A stretch of DNA of 64,000 bases from Arion vulgaris (lineage: Eukaryota; Mollusca; Gastropoda; Stylommatophora; Arionidae), in the NCBI GenBank assembly GCA_020796225.1, contig CM036775.1, positions 3,752,393 through 3,816,392 on the forward strand, written 5' to 3'. This document shows positions 1-59,520 of this stretch, one piece after another. A program made the translations under genes and the position numbers. The notes under the pieces are model-generated. The model saw only the letters and a program-made list of their open reading frames with translations, had not been told where the DNA came from and ran no database searches. Numbering within the stretch: position 1 is the stretch's first letter; every line of letters starts with the position of its first letter.

Positions 1-102
1 CTTGGGGAATATCAAAGACCATATTTCTTCAAGTGCTTGGTGATCCCTGTGAGTGCCTCGTGGACCCTTCGGGGTTCGTGGACCCCAGTTTGAGAAACGC
101 TG
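1..102. mobile_element. Right end of a hAT-like element
   Basis: The sequence up to GTTTGAGAAACGCTG (ends at 102) matches the right part of the complete hAT-like element that ends at 4819, including the preceding GACCCCAG. Its left end lies outside the window. Confidence 0.6.
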
Positions 103-205
103 GCCTAGAATGTTACCAAATTAAACCCAAAACTCCAACTAAACTGAGATCATTTGTTCTTTTTCTTTCAGATTGAAGCAGAATAGAACCTGAAGCACTC
201 CAGGC

Positions 206-48212
<48,007 letters not shown>

Positions 48213-48720
48213 TGTCCGAGCCATTATTCAATTTTTGTTCAGAACATGTCATGAGTCTCTGGCGGCCAGCACAGGTTGATACAAGATTTTTGATGGTAGT
48301 TAACTTATTAAGGGGGGATTCGGTAGTATGGGGATCAAGAAACTATTTTTGTTGTTTACATACTAATGTAAAATTTGTATAACCATTTTGAAAGATTATG
48401 AAAGAGTAGAAAAAGTTCAGTTTACAAAAAAACTCATTAAAAATGAAATATTTAATATATCCTAAAAATCATGTGTAATATTTTAGATATTACAATTGCT
48501 CACCTTAGAGCGAAAACAGAATTCATTTATATTCATTAGATTCAGAGCCTTAGGGATTTAAAACTTTGTGTTTGGTGCCATTTTGTATTGTTTCCATGGC
48601 AACGTAATGACAAATTTTTGTAAACTAAACTTTTTCGACTCTTCTAAGTCATAATCTTTCACAATTGTTATACAAAATCTACATTAATATGAAAGAAAGA
48701 AAAATAATTGTCTCAATATT
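48213..48720 (+). other. 3'UTR start with a foldback element
   Basis: After the stop codon, about 48333-48431 and 48612-48715 are inverted copies of one another (AAGATTATGAAAGAGTAGAA against CTCTTCTAAGTCATAATCTT), with a loop of about 180 bp. It looks like a foldback MITE in the 3'UTR. ATTAAA occurs at about 48435, but no strong poly(A) signal is seen. Confidence 0.75.
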
Positions 48721-50612
48721 ACATAGAGACAGTACTGACATATAGAAGAGAGAGTGCTTCAGTGCTACATGGAGACAGTACTGACATATAGAAGAGAGAG
48801 TGCTTCAGTGCTACATGGAGACAGTACTGACATATAGAAGAGAGAGTGCTTCAGTGCTACATGGAGACAGTACTGACATATAGAAGAGAGAGTGCTTCAG
48901 TGCTACATGGAGACAGTACTGACATATAGAAGAGAGTGCTCAGTCTACATGGAGACAGTACTGACATATAGAAGAGAGTGCTACAGTGCTACATAGAGAC
49001 AGTACTGACATATAGAATAGAGTGCTACAGTGCTACATAAGACAGTATGACATATAGAATAGAGTGCTACAGTGCTACATAAAGACAGTACTGACATATA
49101 GAAGAGAGTGCTACAGTGCTACATAAAGACAGTACTGACATATAGAAGAGAGTGCTACATAAAGACAGTACTAATATATAGAATAGAGTGCTACATAAAG
49201 ACAGTACTGACATATAGAATAGAGTGCTACAGTGCTACATAAAGACAGTTGACATAGAGAGTGCTACAGTGCTACATAAAGACAGTACTGACATATAGAA
49301 GAGAGTGCTACATAAAGACAGTACTGATATATAGAATAGAGTGCTACAGTGCTACATAAAGACAGTACTGACATATAGAAGAGAGTGCTACATAAAGACA
49401 GTACTGACATATAGAAGAGAGTGCTACATAAAGATAGTACTGATATATAGAATAGAGTGCTACAGTGCTACATAAAGACAGTACTGACATATAGAAGAGA
49501 GTGATACAGTGCTACATAGAGACAGTACTGACATATAGAAGAGAGTGCTACAGTGCTACATAGAGACAGTACTGACATTTGGAAGAGAGTGCTACATAAA
49601 GACAGTACTGACATATAGAAGAGAGTGCTACATAGAGACAGTACTGACATATAGAAAAGTTCTTCAGTGCTACATGGAGACAGTACTGACATATAGAAGA
49701 GAGTTCTTCAGTGCTACATAAAGATAGTACTGACATATAGAAGAGAGTGCTACATAGAGACAGTACTGACATATAGAAGAGAGTGCTACATGGAGACAGT
49801 ACTGACATATAGAATAGAGTGCTACAGTGCTACATAAAGACAGTACTGACATATAGAATAGAGTGCTACAGTGCTACATAAAGACAGTACTGACATATAG
49901 AAGAGAGTGCTACAGTGCTACATAAAGACAGTACTGACATATAGAAGAGAGTGCTACATAAAGACAGTACTGATATATAGAATAGAGTGCTACATAAAGA
50001 CAGTACTGACATATGAGAGAGTCTATATAAAGACAGTACTGACATATAGAAGAGAGTGCTACATAGAGACAGTACTGATATATAGAATAGAGTGCTACAT
50101 AAAACCAGTACTGACATATAGAAGAGAGTGCTACAGTGCTACATAGAGACAGTACTGACATATAGAATAGAGTGCTACAGTGCTACATAAAGACAGTACT
50201 GACATATAGAAGATAGTGCTACATAAAGACAGTACTGACATATAGAATAGAGTGCTACATAAAGACAGTACTGACATATAGAAGAGAGTGCTACAGTGCT
50301 ACATAAAGACAGTACTGACATATAGAAGATAGTGCTACATAAAGACAGTACTGACATATAGAAGATAGTGCTACATAAAGACAGTACTGACATATAGAAT
50401 AGAGTGCTACATAAAGACAGTACTGACATATAGAAGAGAGTGATACAGTGCTACATAAAGACAGTACTGACATATAGAATAGAGTGCTACATAAAGACAG
50501 TACTGACATATAGAATAGAGTGCTACAGTGCTACATAAAGACAGTACTGACATATAGAAAAGTTCTTCAGTGCTACATGGAGACAGTACTGACATATAGA
50601 AGTTAGAGAGTT
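48721..50612. repeat. 36/44-bp minisatellite (about 45 copies)
   Basis: The unit is GACAGTACTGACATATAGAA + GAGAGTGCTACATAAA, with or without an extra CAGTGCTA. The two lengths alternate irregularly. Short minus-strand frames (MSVLSLCST) are artefacts. A LINE end follows at 50613. Confidence 0.96.
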
Positions 50613-50850
50613 CTCAGCCCATGAAGACGAACTGTAGACAGAAAAAGAGAAAAGGCTGGAAAGACCTGGAATGAACTAAGCTGGCTTGCTCAAGATAGAT
50701 CTGGTTGAAGAAAATTTGTTGATGCCTTATGCTTTGTGATTGTTGGGATGGGGGAGTGTTGGGATGGGGGAGTGTTGGGATGGGGGAGTGTTGGGATGGG
50801 GGAGTGAATGAAGAGGGAGTTAAGAGAAGAAGAAGACAGATCCATGTACC
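50613..50850 (+). mobile_element. LINE C-terminal end and a 16-bp GGGGGAGTGTT repeat
   Basis: ELSWLAQDRSG, frame slip, KFVDALCF is the same LINE end as at 59440-59560. (GTTGGGATGGGGGAGT) occurs four times at 50744-50806. Confidence 0.75.
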
Positions 50851-50927
50851 ATAAATTGTGATTTAAAAATTGTAATTATTTTGTAGATTAATCTGAACAA
50901 GGTTCACATTTTTGATTTGTTGATTCA

Positions 50928-51217
50928 TTAACTCCTTGTGGACCAAATGCCAAAACTGACTTTGGGTTGGATGCCTTTTTATCAGGAGACACACTATAGG
51001 GCGATTTTTAATTAAAAAACAAATGCTTGTAAAACATGACTTTTGCCCTGTCCCACTAGGGGGAACTCCATGTGGACCAAATGCCACACCAGGCAAGCTG
51101 CCACACCAGGTTTTGGGTTGGACGTCTTTTTACAAGGAGCCACACTAAAGGGCGTTTTTAATTTAAAAACAAGCGGCTTGTAAAACATGGCTTTTGCCCT
51201 GGTACACTAGGAGTTAA
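50928..51217. mobile_element. piggyBac-like MITE dimer flanked by TTAA
   Basis: The ends TTAACTCCTTGTGGACC and GGTACACTAGGAGTTAA are inverted repeats with TTAA at both outer ends. Inside, the unit of about 140 bp is present twice head to tail, with the inner junction at about 51055-51066. Confidence 0.8.
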
Positions 51218-51650
51218 TGAAAGCTGATAAATGTAATTTGTAAATTCATCTGTGATTCATTTCATTAAAATCATCCCATATTGTATGTTGATAATATATG
51301 AAAGATGATATTTTATTGAGTGTTTAATTTATGTCGGTTTATTTTTCTTTTCTTACTAACGGAAATGTGTTCATCGGTGGGCGACATGGTTGTTATTTTT
51401 AAATATTTATTGAAATTTGTGCTGTGTAAATTTAGCAGAATGATGTAAATTAAGCAGAATGATGTAAATTAAGCAGAATGATGTAAATTTAGCAGTGTAT
51501 ATACTTATGTGATGTAAATTATTTGAATATGGACAAATACCTTATTTACACAGATCTTTTGAAATTATCTGTAATTTGTTATGTTATGCAATCGTCATGG
51601 CGTCTTCCGCTGCAGCAGTCCCAAAGTCCATTTGTTCATCGTACTCATGA
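51218..51650. other. 3' flank, AT-rich
   Basis: It holds a 19-bp TGATGTAAATTAAGCAGAA triplicate (51440-51485) and a short LINE tail (GTTATGTTATGCAATCG, about 51578-51650, as at 12020). There is no coding signal. Confidence 0.5.
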
Positions 51651-51887
51651 GCGCCTGTGTGGTGCTGGGGCCCACAAGGAAGCAAAGAATAGTACAACTG
51701 CGACCTACAAGGCATGTCGTAAGAGGCGACTAATGTAGGACCTAGGGAAGCTACCTAGTAAATAAAACGCATCGCAGAAATAGGAGGTGCTGGTTTACTT
51801 GTAGGCGCATAACTGGTGCAATGTACAATCACTCTTAGGCTCAAATCATATACAAATCACGCAGAGCAGTTAACAAGTGGTCGATCC
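51650..51887 (+). mobile_element. SINE-A copy, 3'-truncated
   Basis: It starts GCGCCTGTGTGGTGCTGGGG and runs through the core and body to AACAAGTGGTCGAT, without the GAAGAAG tail. Nothing is recognised from 51888 to 52210. Confidence 0.85.
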
Positions 51888-52214
51888 CTGAGAGCCATGG
51901 CAAAACATGGGTGAGGAAAGAGCTAATTACACAGGCACAATATATTTGAATCGTCATATGTAATGTTAATTTTGTGTTGTCCGACGCTCTCTTGTATAGT
52001 TTGCCAAATGTTAATATATAAATATGCCATCGGAATGTGTTCATATTGTTATGTAAATTAACCTAAGATACCGTTTTGTGTTCATTTTGTACAAGTATTA
52101 TTTGTATATACATTATACAGTGGGATCTTGTTCGTAAGTTTTTCTACGGCCTTTTGGCTGTTCAAAGTGTACTGCCTGCTTGATCACAGTCAAAAAAGGG
52201 TGGGGGCCTTCATA

Positions 52215-52712
52215 GAGCCAATAGACAACTAAATCATCATCAGGTGCCGTGCCGGCTGACATAGGCGATGATGGATCTCCACAAATCTCTGGTGTTTGCT
52301 ATCATCTCAGATGTTGATACTCTTCCGTGCCAAAGGTCGCGCGATCCAAAATTTTTCTTTCTGTATTTCTGTTTCATCTCCCTGATTTTACCGGTTGTTA
52401 CAATGTGTTCTAAACCTTCCCTCTTCATCACATGTCCAAAAATGATGACTGCCTCTTTCTTATATTGATGATAAGCTTTCTCTGTGCTGTGACCTCATTC
52501 AACACCTCTACATTAGTCCTTTTAGCAGTCCATGGGATTCTCATCATTCTTCTGTAAAACCACATATCTGTTGATCTGTTTATTATCCATGACTCGCATC
52601 TGTATGTCAGTATTGGTTCTAGGCAGCACTGTATAATTCTCATTCTGATCTCAATTGACAATAACTTGTTGCATAGGCAACTAAGCCGCTTTCGGGAAAT
52701 CAGCAACCCGAC
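52215..52712 (-). mobile_element. LINE C-terminal region (minus)
   Basis: Minus strand: IEIRMRIIQCCLEPILTYRC, DMWFYRRMMRIPWTAKRTNV, YIRKRQSSFL-like, then after a slip MKREGLEHIVTTGKI and TSEMIANTRDLWRSI. It is a broken LINE ORF2 end. Confidence 0.87.
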
Positions 52713-53045
52713 TCATACATTACTTGGCTCAAAAACACATACTAAAATTGGATTTTGGAATGTGAGAACGATGGCCACGGCTACAAAAAGTGACAACTGT
52801 TATAAGAAAGAGAAGATGGAGATATGTTGGGCACACCTTGAGGAGAAATGATCAACGAATATCAAAGCAGGCATTGAAGTGGGATGCAAAGGGTTCAAGA
52901 AAGAGAGGTCGACCTAAAGAGACCCTGAAACGAACATTGCTGAGAGAGGCAAGAAATTCGGTCTCAGTTCCATGGAGGAGATTGAGCGAGTTGCCCAGGA
53001 TAGAGCGGTATGGAGAAATTACTTGCAGGCCCTATGTACGTATAT
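52700..53045 (+). mobile_element. Internally deleted LINE: endonuclease start fused to the ORF2 end
   Basis: TKIGFWNVRTM, the usual opening of an APE-type endonuclease domain, is followed within a few codons by [20 protein letters not shown] and WRRLSELPRIERYGE, the ORF2 terminus. The whole reverse transcriptase is missing. Confidence 0.78.
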
Positions 53046-53140
53046 ATAATGCAGAGGATTATTATGTTATTATATAGGCAACTAAATACATAAAAAAAGT
53101 AGAGCTGTCTCATTTTAAAGAATGATACGATAGGGTTTAA

Positions 53141-53688
53141 AAGTTAAATTGTAACTGAGTCCATCCGTTGTGGCACTTCTAGATAAGGGCCCAATTTTAA
53201 AAAGTTCAATTGTAACTGGGTCCATCCGTTGTGGCACTTCTAGATAAGGGCCCAATTTTAAAAAGTTCAATTGTAACTGGATCCATCCGTTGTGGCACTT
53301 CTAGATAAGGGCCCAATTTTAAAAAGTTCAATTGTAACTGGGTCCATCCGTTGTGGCACTTCTAGATAAGGGCCCAATTTTAAAAAGTTCAATTGTAACT
53401 GGATCCATCCGTTGTGGCACTTCTAGATAAGGGCCCAATTTTAAAAAGTTCAATTGTAACTGGGTCCATCCGTTGTGGCACTTCTAGATAAGGGCCCAAT
53501 TTTAAAAAGTTCAATTGTAACTGGGTCCATCCGTTGTGGCACTTCTAGATTAGGCCCAATTTTAAAAGTTCAATTGTAACTGGGTCCATCCGTTGTGGCA
53601 CTTCTAGATAAGGGCCCAATTTTAAAAAGTTCAATTGTAACTGGGTCCATCCGTTGTGGCACTTCTAGATAAGGGCCCAATTTTAAAA
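53141..53688. repeat. 61-bp minisatellite (9 copies)
   Basis: The unit contains GGGTCCATCCGTTGTGGCAC and AGATAAGGGCCCAATTTTAA. Copies are nearly identical, so the array is young. The parent was not found in the window. Confidence 0.96.
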
Positions 53689-54040
53689 AAGAGACTGATC
53701 TCATTTGCAAGTTTTTCAAGGATGTTACTACTCAGCGTAAGCTCATGAGAGTCTTGCTGGACATGCTCCAGTGTCTGTTCCACTTGTTGACACTGACAGA
53801 GAGCTGGTTGACTTATTCCTAAGTGTTTGTTGAGCCTGCAGTGTCCGGTATGTAGGCAAAATATAATGACCTGGTCTGTTCTGCTGAGGTCTTTGATGAA
53901 GTCTTTCCATAATCATATCCAGTGTTTGTCTTCCAGTCTACTGCAGGTTTGCTCTTTATGAAGGTTTTGACCTCTTGAAAATACAGTGTTTGGTAGATTT
54001 GCTCTTTGGCACTGCCCTCCTTAACCAAGACACATGTTTT
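53689..54040 (-). mobile_element. Probable LINE RNase H end (minus)
   Basis: Minus strand: EQIYQTLYFQEVKTFIKSKP and TRSLYFAYIPDTAGSTNT. I infer a LINE RNase H-downstream region from its style and position. No catalytic motif is visible. Confidence 0.45.
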
Positions 54041-54560
54041 CTCATTGTCGTCAATGCCATGTTTGGCATTTTTGCCATGTTTGGCATTTTCGCCATGATT
54101 GGTCTGGTATTTTCCGGTTTCGTTTGCCAAGCTACCGAATTAGTGCTTGAGCAACACTGTGAGCTATGACTGTTACATGGAATGCTTTTTACTGTGTCAA
54201 TCGTTCGTTTGTTGTGTGTATTCAGAAAATGGCGGACAGCGGTTATGACGAACACGCTCAATCTGCCATATGCAGTTATATTGCGAGTGCAGAAAGCTGG
54301 ATTTTGTCATGATTGATGTTCCCTTCGACAAGAATTGCAATTCAAGTGATGAACAGTTTTGTGTTGCTACATTAGCAGCGGCCATATGCATTTTATGCGG
54401 TGCAGGTTGCTTTTTGTGGTGGTATTCGGCTGTTTCATTCTGGAATTAGTTTACACAGGAAACATTTCACAGTTGTTAGCATTTCGTGTGATTTTCATTG
54501 GCACAGGAACGGAGCAATTATGGGGTGACCCGTTGCAGTGAAGTTGGAACCGTACTTATG
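54040..54560. mobile_element. Unclassified element, copy 2 of the inverted pair
   Basis: It is the reverse complement of 44150-44640 and ends CCGTACTTATGAACTATGAA, where copy 1 carries the 15-bp array. TTTGCCATGTTTGGCATTT near 54060 is locally duplicated. Confidence 0.85.
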
Positions 54561-54589
54561 AACTATGAACGTCAATGCCATATTAAGAT

Positions 54590-54920
54590 GGAATCTACTG
54601 CAGGTGAAGTTCTGAAAGCTGAGCAAGTTCTCTTTCTAGTTTATGTACTGTGCTGTCAGTGGATTTAGCATCCAGGACTTGTATAGCTGATAGTGAGTCT
54701 GTAAGAAATACCGTCTTGCCTGCAGTCTATTCATGTGCTGTGCTGCCATCGATAGGGCTAACAGTTCTACTTTGTAGTTGGAACATATTGTCAGTAGGGC
54801 CACCAGAGGCACAGTAGTGGCTTCCGGGTGCCTAATGTACACTCCTGCTTCACCATTCATAGTGGCTTCCGTTGAATCCACCTTATTAACAGGATCAATA
54901 CAAGGTCTTATAAAACAAAG
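54590..54920 (-). mobile_element. LINE RNase H N-terminal piece (minus)
   Basis: Minus strand: STEATMNGEAGVYIRHPEAT, then NYKVELLALSMAAQHMN, with the second RNase H acidic residue (VELLAL). The opening DGS motif is not seen. Confidence 0.7.
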
Positions 54921-54924
54921 TAGC

Positions 54925-55115
54925 CTGCCTGCCCAGCGTGTTCGTAGTGCGTTGGACAACGGGTGACAAGCCCCCTGTGAGCGCGGTTCAATTCCGCAGG
55001 CTGGCAGAAAAGTCACAGGTTCTCCAAATTTACGGTGTTCGTGACATGGAACCGAAGGGTTATGATGTCTATGGCACCAAACTGAAGAGCTGAAAGCTCA
55101 AGTGCTTCTGAATCT
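54925..55115 (+). mobile_element. SINE-D copy between 88-bp direct repeats
   Basis: It has the SINE-D blocks GCCTGCCTGCCCAGCGTG and GGTTCAATTCCGCAGG, with the end AGTGCTTCTGAATC. The sequence before it (about 54835-54922) is repeated after it (about 55127-55213). Confidence 0.85.
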
Positions 55116-55224
55116 AATAATAAAATATGTAAACTCCTGTTTCACCATTCATAGTTGCTTCATTGATGGTGTTCATCTTATTAACAGGATTAATACCAGG
55201 TATGGTAAAACAAAGTAATAATAT

Positions 55225-55810
55225 GCAGGAAAATGTGTCAATCTGAAACATACTGACATGATTCCACTGTATGAAATTTTGGCTTTTGCTTCTTCATACA
55301 CGATATAAATATAAAAAAATATATAAATATAATTTGCTTGTATGTATATATACGGCCAGCAATTTTTTTTCTATCATAGGCTTGCATGCATATACATACA
55401 TCGATTTGTAAATATCGTTTGCTTGTATGCATTTAAGGATAGCAATTTTAAAATATTGTTTGCTAATATGCATATACGGACCAATTTTTACAATATTTTT
55501 CAGAGTTTTTTTCCCGATCGTTTGCTTGTATGTATATACGGTCAGAGATTTTGTTTTCCTCATATGATATATTTAGATTCGTCTTGGAAGCAATGTTGTT
55601 TGAATGAAATTTGTTCTCATTCTGAACTTTTTCTAAGAAAATACATTTATATTTACATTGTGTTTTTGAAGTTTTTTCATGGGCAGAGAGTTAAGTGTTG
55701 GTGTAACCAGGTGGTTAGAATTTTTATGACCTCTGAGGACTGGCGGATTCATGTGGTTAGAATTATCTGCAAGTTTATTTCCATAAAAATAGTAATACTT
55801 ATTACTGTTG
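55225..55810. other. AT-rich sequence with degenerate repeats of about 58 bp
   Basis: GCTTGTATGTATATACGG-type units recur at about 55337, 55379, 55417, 55465 and 55523 with much divergence. There is no coding or element signal. Confidence 0.6.
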
Positions 55811-55814
55811 AGTA

Positions 55815-56222
55815 CGCCTGTGTGTTGAACGGGGCTCACAGGGGAGCAAAGAATAGTAACACTGCGACCTACAAGGCATGTTTCAGTTTGGAATATCTTC
55901 ATTGCACTCGGACATGTCCATAGGTGCTCCGATCTCCTTGCAATATCTCCAACAGCGTCCAGCGACTGACCGTACCAGTTCTATTTTGATTGATGAGCCG
56001 ACTCGTATACCTGTTGTACCGTTCTTTTCTTGCCACACCAATCTTCAAACCCAGTTCTCACAATCTAGTAGTTGACGTGGATTGGTTTAGATGGTCTTCT
56101 CTGCGGCCACGCTTTATGAGGGCGTTCACGATGTCAGCTCTGTCCACTGGCTGGCCCTCTGATATAGCGGCAGAGCCAGCCAGTCTGTCTGCTCTCTCAT
56201 TGCCAACGACACCCATCTCGTA
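55815..56222 (-). mobile_element. SINE-A head (plus) and a LINE RNase H 3' end (minus)
   Basis: 55815-55878 is a plus-strand SINE-A head. The minus strand of 55880-56215 reads VGNERADRLAGSAAISEGQP and MDRADIVNAL, LINQNRTGTVSRW and EHLWTCP, the same LINE as 63370-63720. Confidence 0.82.
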
Positions 56223-56304
56223 AGAATTTTACCTGTTGTCACCAAGTGTTCTAAACCTCCTCTTCACATTATATGCCCGAAGAACCTTGATTGTCTTATT
56301 CTTT

Positions 56305-56552
56305 CTTTCTTCTTTGCGTTCATTCTTTACAACCAATTTTAATCACTCTTTGTGATATGTTTGATCTTTACCAAGAACGTGTATACGTTGCACATTGGTT
56401 GGTAGGCTCCTAAATGCATAGACTTCTACACATTTAGGACACATGCATCCAATTTCAGCCAAACCTCCTTAGTCGCCTCTTACGACATACGTGGCAGGTA
56501 ACAGTGGTTCTATTCTTTACACCCCAAATTTGGGCCCTGGTAACCACTCGGC
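56305..56552 (-). mobile_element. SINE-B copy (minus), 12-bp TSD
   Basis: It is flanked by GTCTTATTCTTT (56293-56304, 56553-56564). It is full length at 248 bp and nested in a minus-strand LINE end. Confidence 0.92.
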
Positions 56553-56756
56553 GTCTTATTCTTTTGATAAGGTTTCTTTGTGTGTAGGCCTCTCGGACAA
56601 CCTGAAAAAATAACTAACTACCATCGAAGGAAAATCTGGAATGTTTTATTTTGTAACAAACATGTCATTCAAAACATGAACGAAACAAATATAAAAATAA
56701 ACATCAGGTTATCCGGAGTGTGTGGGGAGCATCCACGGATAATTTAGAATTATATA

Positions 56757-56945
56757 TAATAAATGAAAATTGTGACATATCCTTTACAGGGCATTGTCAT
56801 TAACCACAGTAAATGAGTCGTTGATTTTCTAGGCACCACTTATACATTCAGTAGCTTACCATTGCTTTCTGAACAGCAGAGTATATTTTACAGTTCGTAA
56901 AAATCCATGGGAATAAATTTGCTTTTAAATTGCCAGCAGCGGAGT
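56757..56945 (-). mobile_element. SINE-E copy (minus)
   Basis: AAAATTGTGACATATCC to TAAATTTGCTTTTAAATT, the reverse of the 3' two thirds of SINE-E. The sequence 56565-56756 is unclassified. Confidence 0.8.
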
Positions 56946-57084
56946 TTGACACCCATACATTCAAACCATATACTAGATAAATATAAAATATACATCCGAT
57001 TATCCGGAGTACTGATTGTTTTGGGAAAATCCCCGGATAATAAATACCCCCCCCAACACTTCATATCAACCACTCTGTGTGATC

Positions 57085-57500
57085 TGTATGTCTTCTTCAC
57101 GTCCGTTTTACGACCAATTTTAATCACTCTTTGTGATATGATTGATATTTGCCAAGAACGTGTATACGTTGCACATTGGTTTGGTAGGCCTCTAAATGCA
57201 TAGACTTCTACACGCTTAGGACACATGCATCCGATTTCAGCGAAACCTCCTTAGTCGCCTCTTATGACATGCGTGGCAGGTAACCACTCGGGTGATCTGT
57301 ATGTGATCTAAGCCTGAGAGTGATTGTACGTTGTGCCAGTTATGCACCTACAAGTAGGCCAGCACATCTGATTTCTGCGACGTTTTTTATTTACTAGAGC
57401 AGCTTCCCTACCTCAGACGCCTCTTACGACATGCCTTGTAGGTTGCAGTGTTACAATTCTTTGCTTCCCTTGAGAGCCCCGGCAACACACGGGTGCAAAG
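57085..57500 (-). mobile_element. SINE-B and SINE-A copies (minus), back to back
   Basis: 57090-57290 is SINE-B in reverse, and 57290-57495 is SINE-A in reverse (TGTATGTGATCTAAGCCTGA, TTTTTTATTTACTAGAGCAG, CAACACACGGGTGC). Confidence 0.85.
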
Positions 57501-57535
57501 GTATCACATTTGTTCATTAAAAAAAAGAACCTTCG

Positions 57536-58240
57536 TTACCGCATGTAAATGCTGAAAATTCTATGGACTCGGAAAAACCCAAATGATGAGGTTTTAAAAC
57601 AAGCCTGCACACACAGAAACCTTATAAAAAGAATCGCTGTGTGTTGCCAAGAAGGCCCAACGAGGAAGCAAAGAATAGTAACACTGTGACCTACAAAGCA
57701 CAGTTGTAAGAGACAACTGAGGTAGGGGATTAGGGAAGCTGCTTTATTGGTTACTAAACTGACGTCATTGCACTCCGGGCAGACCCATAGGTGCTCAGTC
57801 TCCCCAACAGATATCGAAGAGTATGCATACTGATGGTTCCTGTGGTCGCTGATTAAACACAACTCTCACTTGCCTCTCAGGCATCCAGTTCGACTTGCAA
57901 CGGTAACCAGTTTGTTTGTTTAGGACACCATCACTGTAACAATTAGTCCTATAGTAACTGAATGCTTGATCGATTCAACATCGATTTTAGTGTCCTCATC
58001 CAACCAGTCGTGAAGAGACCGAAGAATATCCCCTTATCCATCTTCAACTCCCCAACAATCGATGCTGTTGACGCAAGCCTGTCCTAGTAAATAAATAGCA
58101 TCACAGAAATCGGATGTGCATAACTGAATGTGCATAACTGGCACAACGTACAATTGCTTTTAGGCTCAGATCACAAACAAACCAGACAGAGTGGTTTAAC
58201 AAGTGGTCGATATGGAGCGTTCAAAGAAGAATAAATATGT
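57536..58240. mobile_element. LINE end, SINE-A fragments and a repeat shared with 47.7 kb
   Basis: 57550-57640 has KILWTRKNPNDEVLKQACTQ. 57640-57745 is a SINE-A head. 57755-57900 repeats 47740-47890. 58080-58240 is a SINE-A 3' part with GTGGTCGATATGGAGCG. Confidence 0.7.
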
Positions 58241-58399
58241 TCGCAGGCAGACATGACATATGCCGATCAAATCTGTAAAATAGCTAACACCAGTGAAGGA
58301 ACAACCTTGAGGAACTTATAAACAAATTTCTTTTGCTGTCGATCAGGCAATCATATCAACAACAGAGGAATAGCTACATCAACACATTAACAGACTCCA

Positions 58400-59065
58400 G
58401 TTAACATGCAATGAGTACAATATGAGAATAAACATTGACAAAACTGAAGTAATGACATTTGCTAGAGAGGAAAACGCTACCAATATCTCCATCGACAAAC
58501 AGCAAATTAAAGCAATGATAACAAGCAGCAAGACAATGGAGGTACTGGCAGTGACTAGGGCACTACTCTGACTGGAGTCACAAAACTACACTAATGGGTG
58601 CATTCTGAGTGATTCATTGAGTATGATCCGCAAGGTAGAGACTGATTCGGTGCACAGGCAATGGACTGAATCACTACAAGCGACAACAATTTGTAGAATT
58701 ATATTCATCTCCATTCTGGGGTACATGGGGGTCTTTGGCAATGAAAGGACAGGCTGGCTGGATCTGTCATCATATCGGTGGATCAGCCATTAGATAGAAC
58801 CTGACATTCTGAATGCCCTCAAAGAGTGTGGCCGCAAAGAAGATTTTAATTTAAACCAATTCACATCAACTACTAGATTGCAGGAGTTGGGATTGAAGAG
58901 GCCAGAAAAGAACAGCACAACAGGTATATGAGTAGGCTCATCAATCAAAATCGAACTGGTACGGTCCAGTCGCTGGACGCTGTTGGAGATATTGCGAAGG
59001 AGATCGGAGCATCTATAGACATCTCCGGAGGGAAATGAAAATATTCCAAACTGAAACTGAGCAAT
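58400..59065 (+). mobile_element. LINE RNase H fragments
   Basis: 58430-58510 (INIDKTEVMTFAREENATNI) is a reverse-transcriptase piece that also occurs at about 40625-40700. 58530-59060 reads the RNase H core (DSLSMIRKVETDSVHRQWTE, SGGSAIR-type) and the LINQNRTGT tail, with frame slips. Confidence 0.75.
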
Positions 59066-59520
59066 TAAAGCAAGTCAAAGACCTAGAGAGCATTTTTTCA
59101 GCAAATAAAAGAATGACTAATGCGATCCATGAAGAAAATATGACAGATTTCATACAGTCTTCATACATGGACAAACTATATCAATGAATTTATACTTCAC
59201 AAAAATTATGCCCTAAATTAAACGTCAGGTATTATTGAAATAAAATTTATATATAATTACATCCGGCACAAAAAGAAAAACAACACAACCAAAATGATGA
59301 TTTCAATAACAATTCAACAAATAACAATAACAATTTAACAAATAACAATAACAATTTAACAAATAACAATAACAATGATTTCTTTAGGCACCAACATGTG
59401 GCTCTGAAATGGAATATGGGAGGAAAGAGAGGTAGGGGATGAACTAGAGAGACATGGAGATGAACTTCAGACAGAGAGAAGCGAGAAAAACCTGAAATGA
59501 ACTAAGCTGATTTTTTCAAG
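59066..59520 (+). mobile_element. Intergenic sequence and LINE C-terminal end
   Basis: 59275-59375 is an AACAATAACAATTTAACAAAT repeat. 59400-59520 is a LINE end (GMTRETWR, then ERSEKNLK) leading into the 105-bp array. Confidence 0.6.

Noticed and set aside
53141..53688. CRISPR-like array
   Set aside because: Units are contiguous 61-bp copies with no unique spacers, and the genome is eukaryotic with introns.
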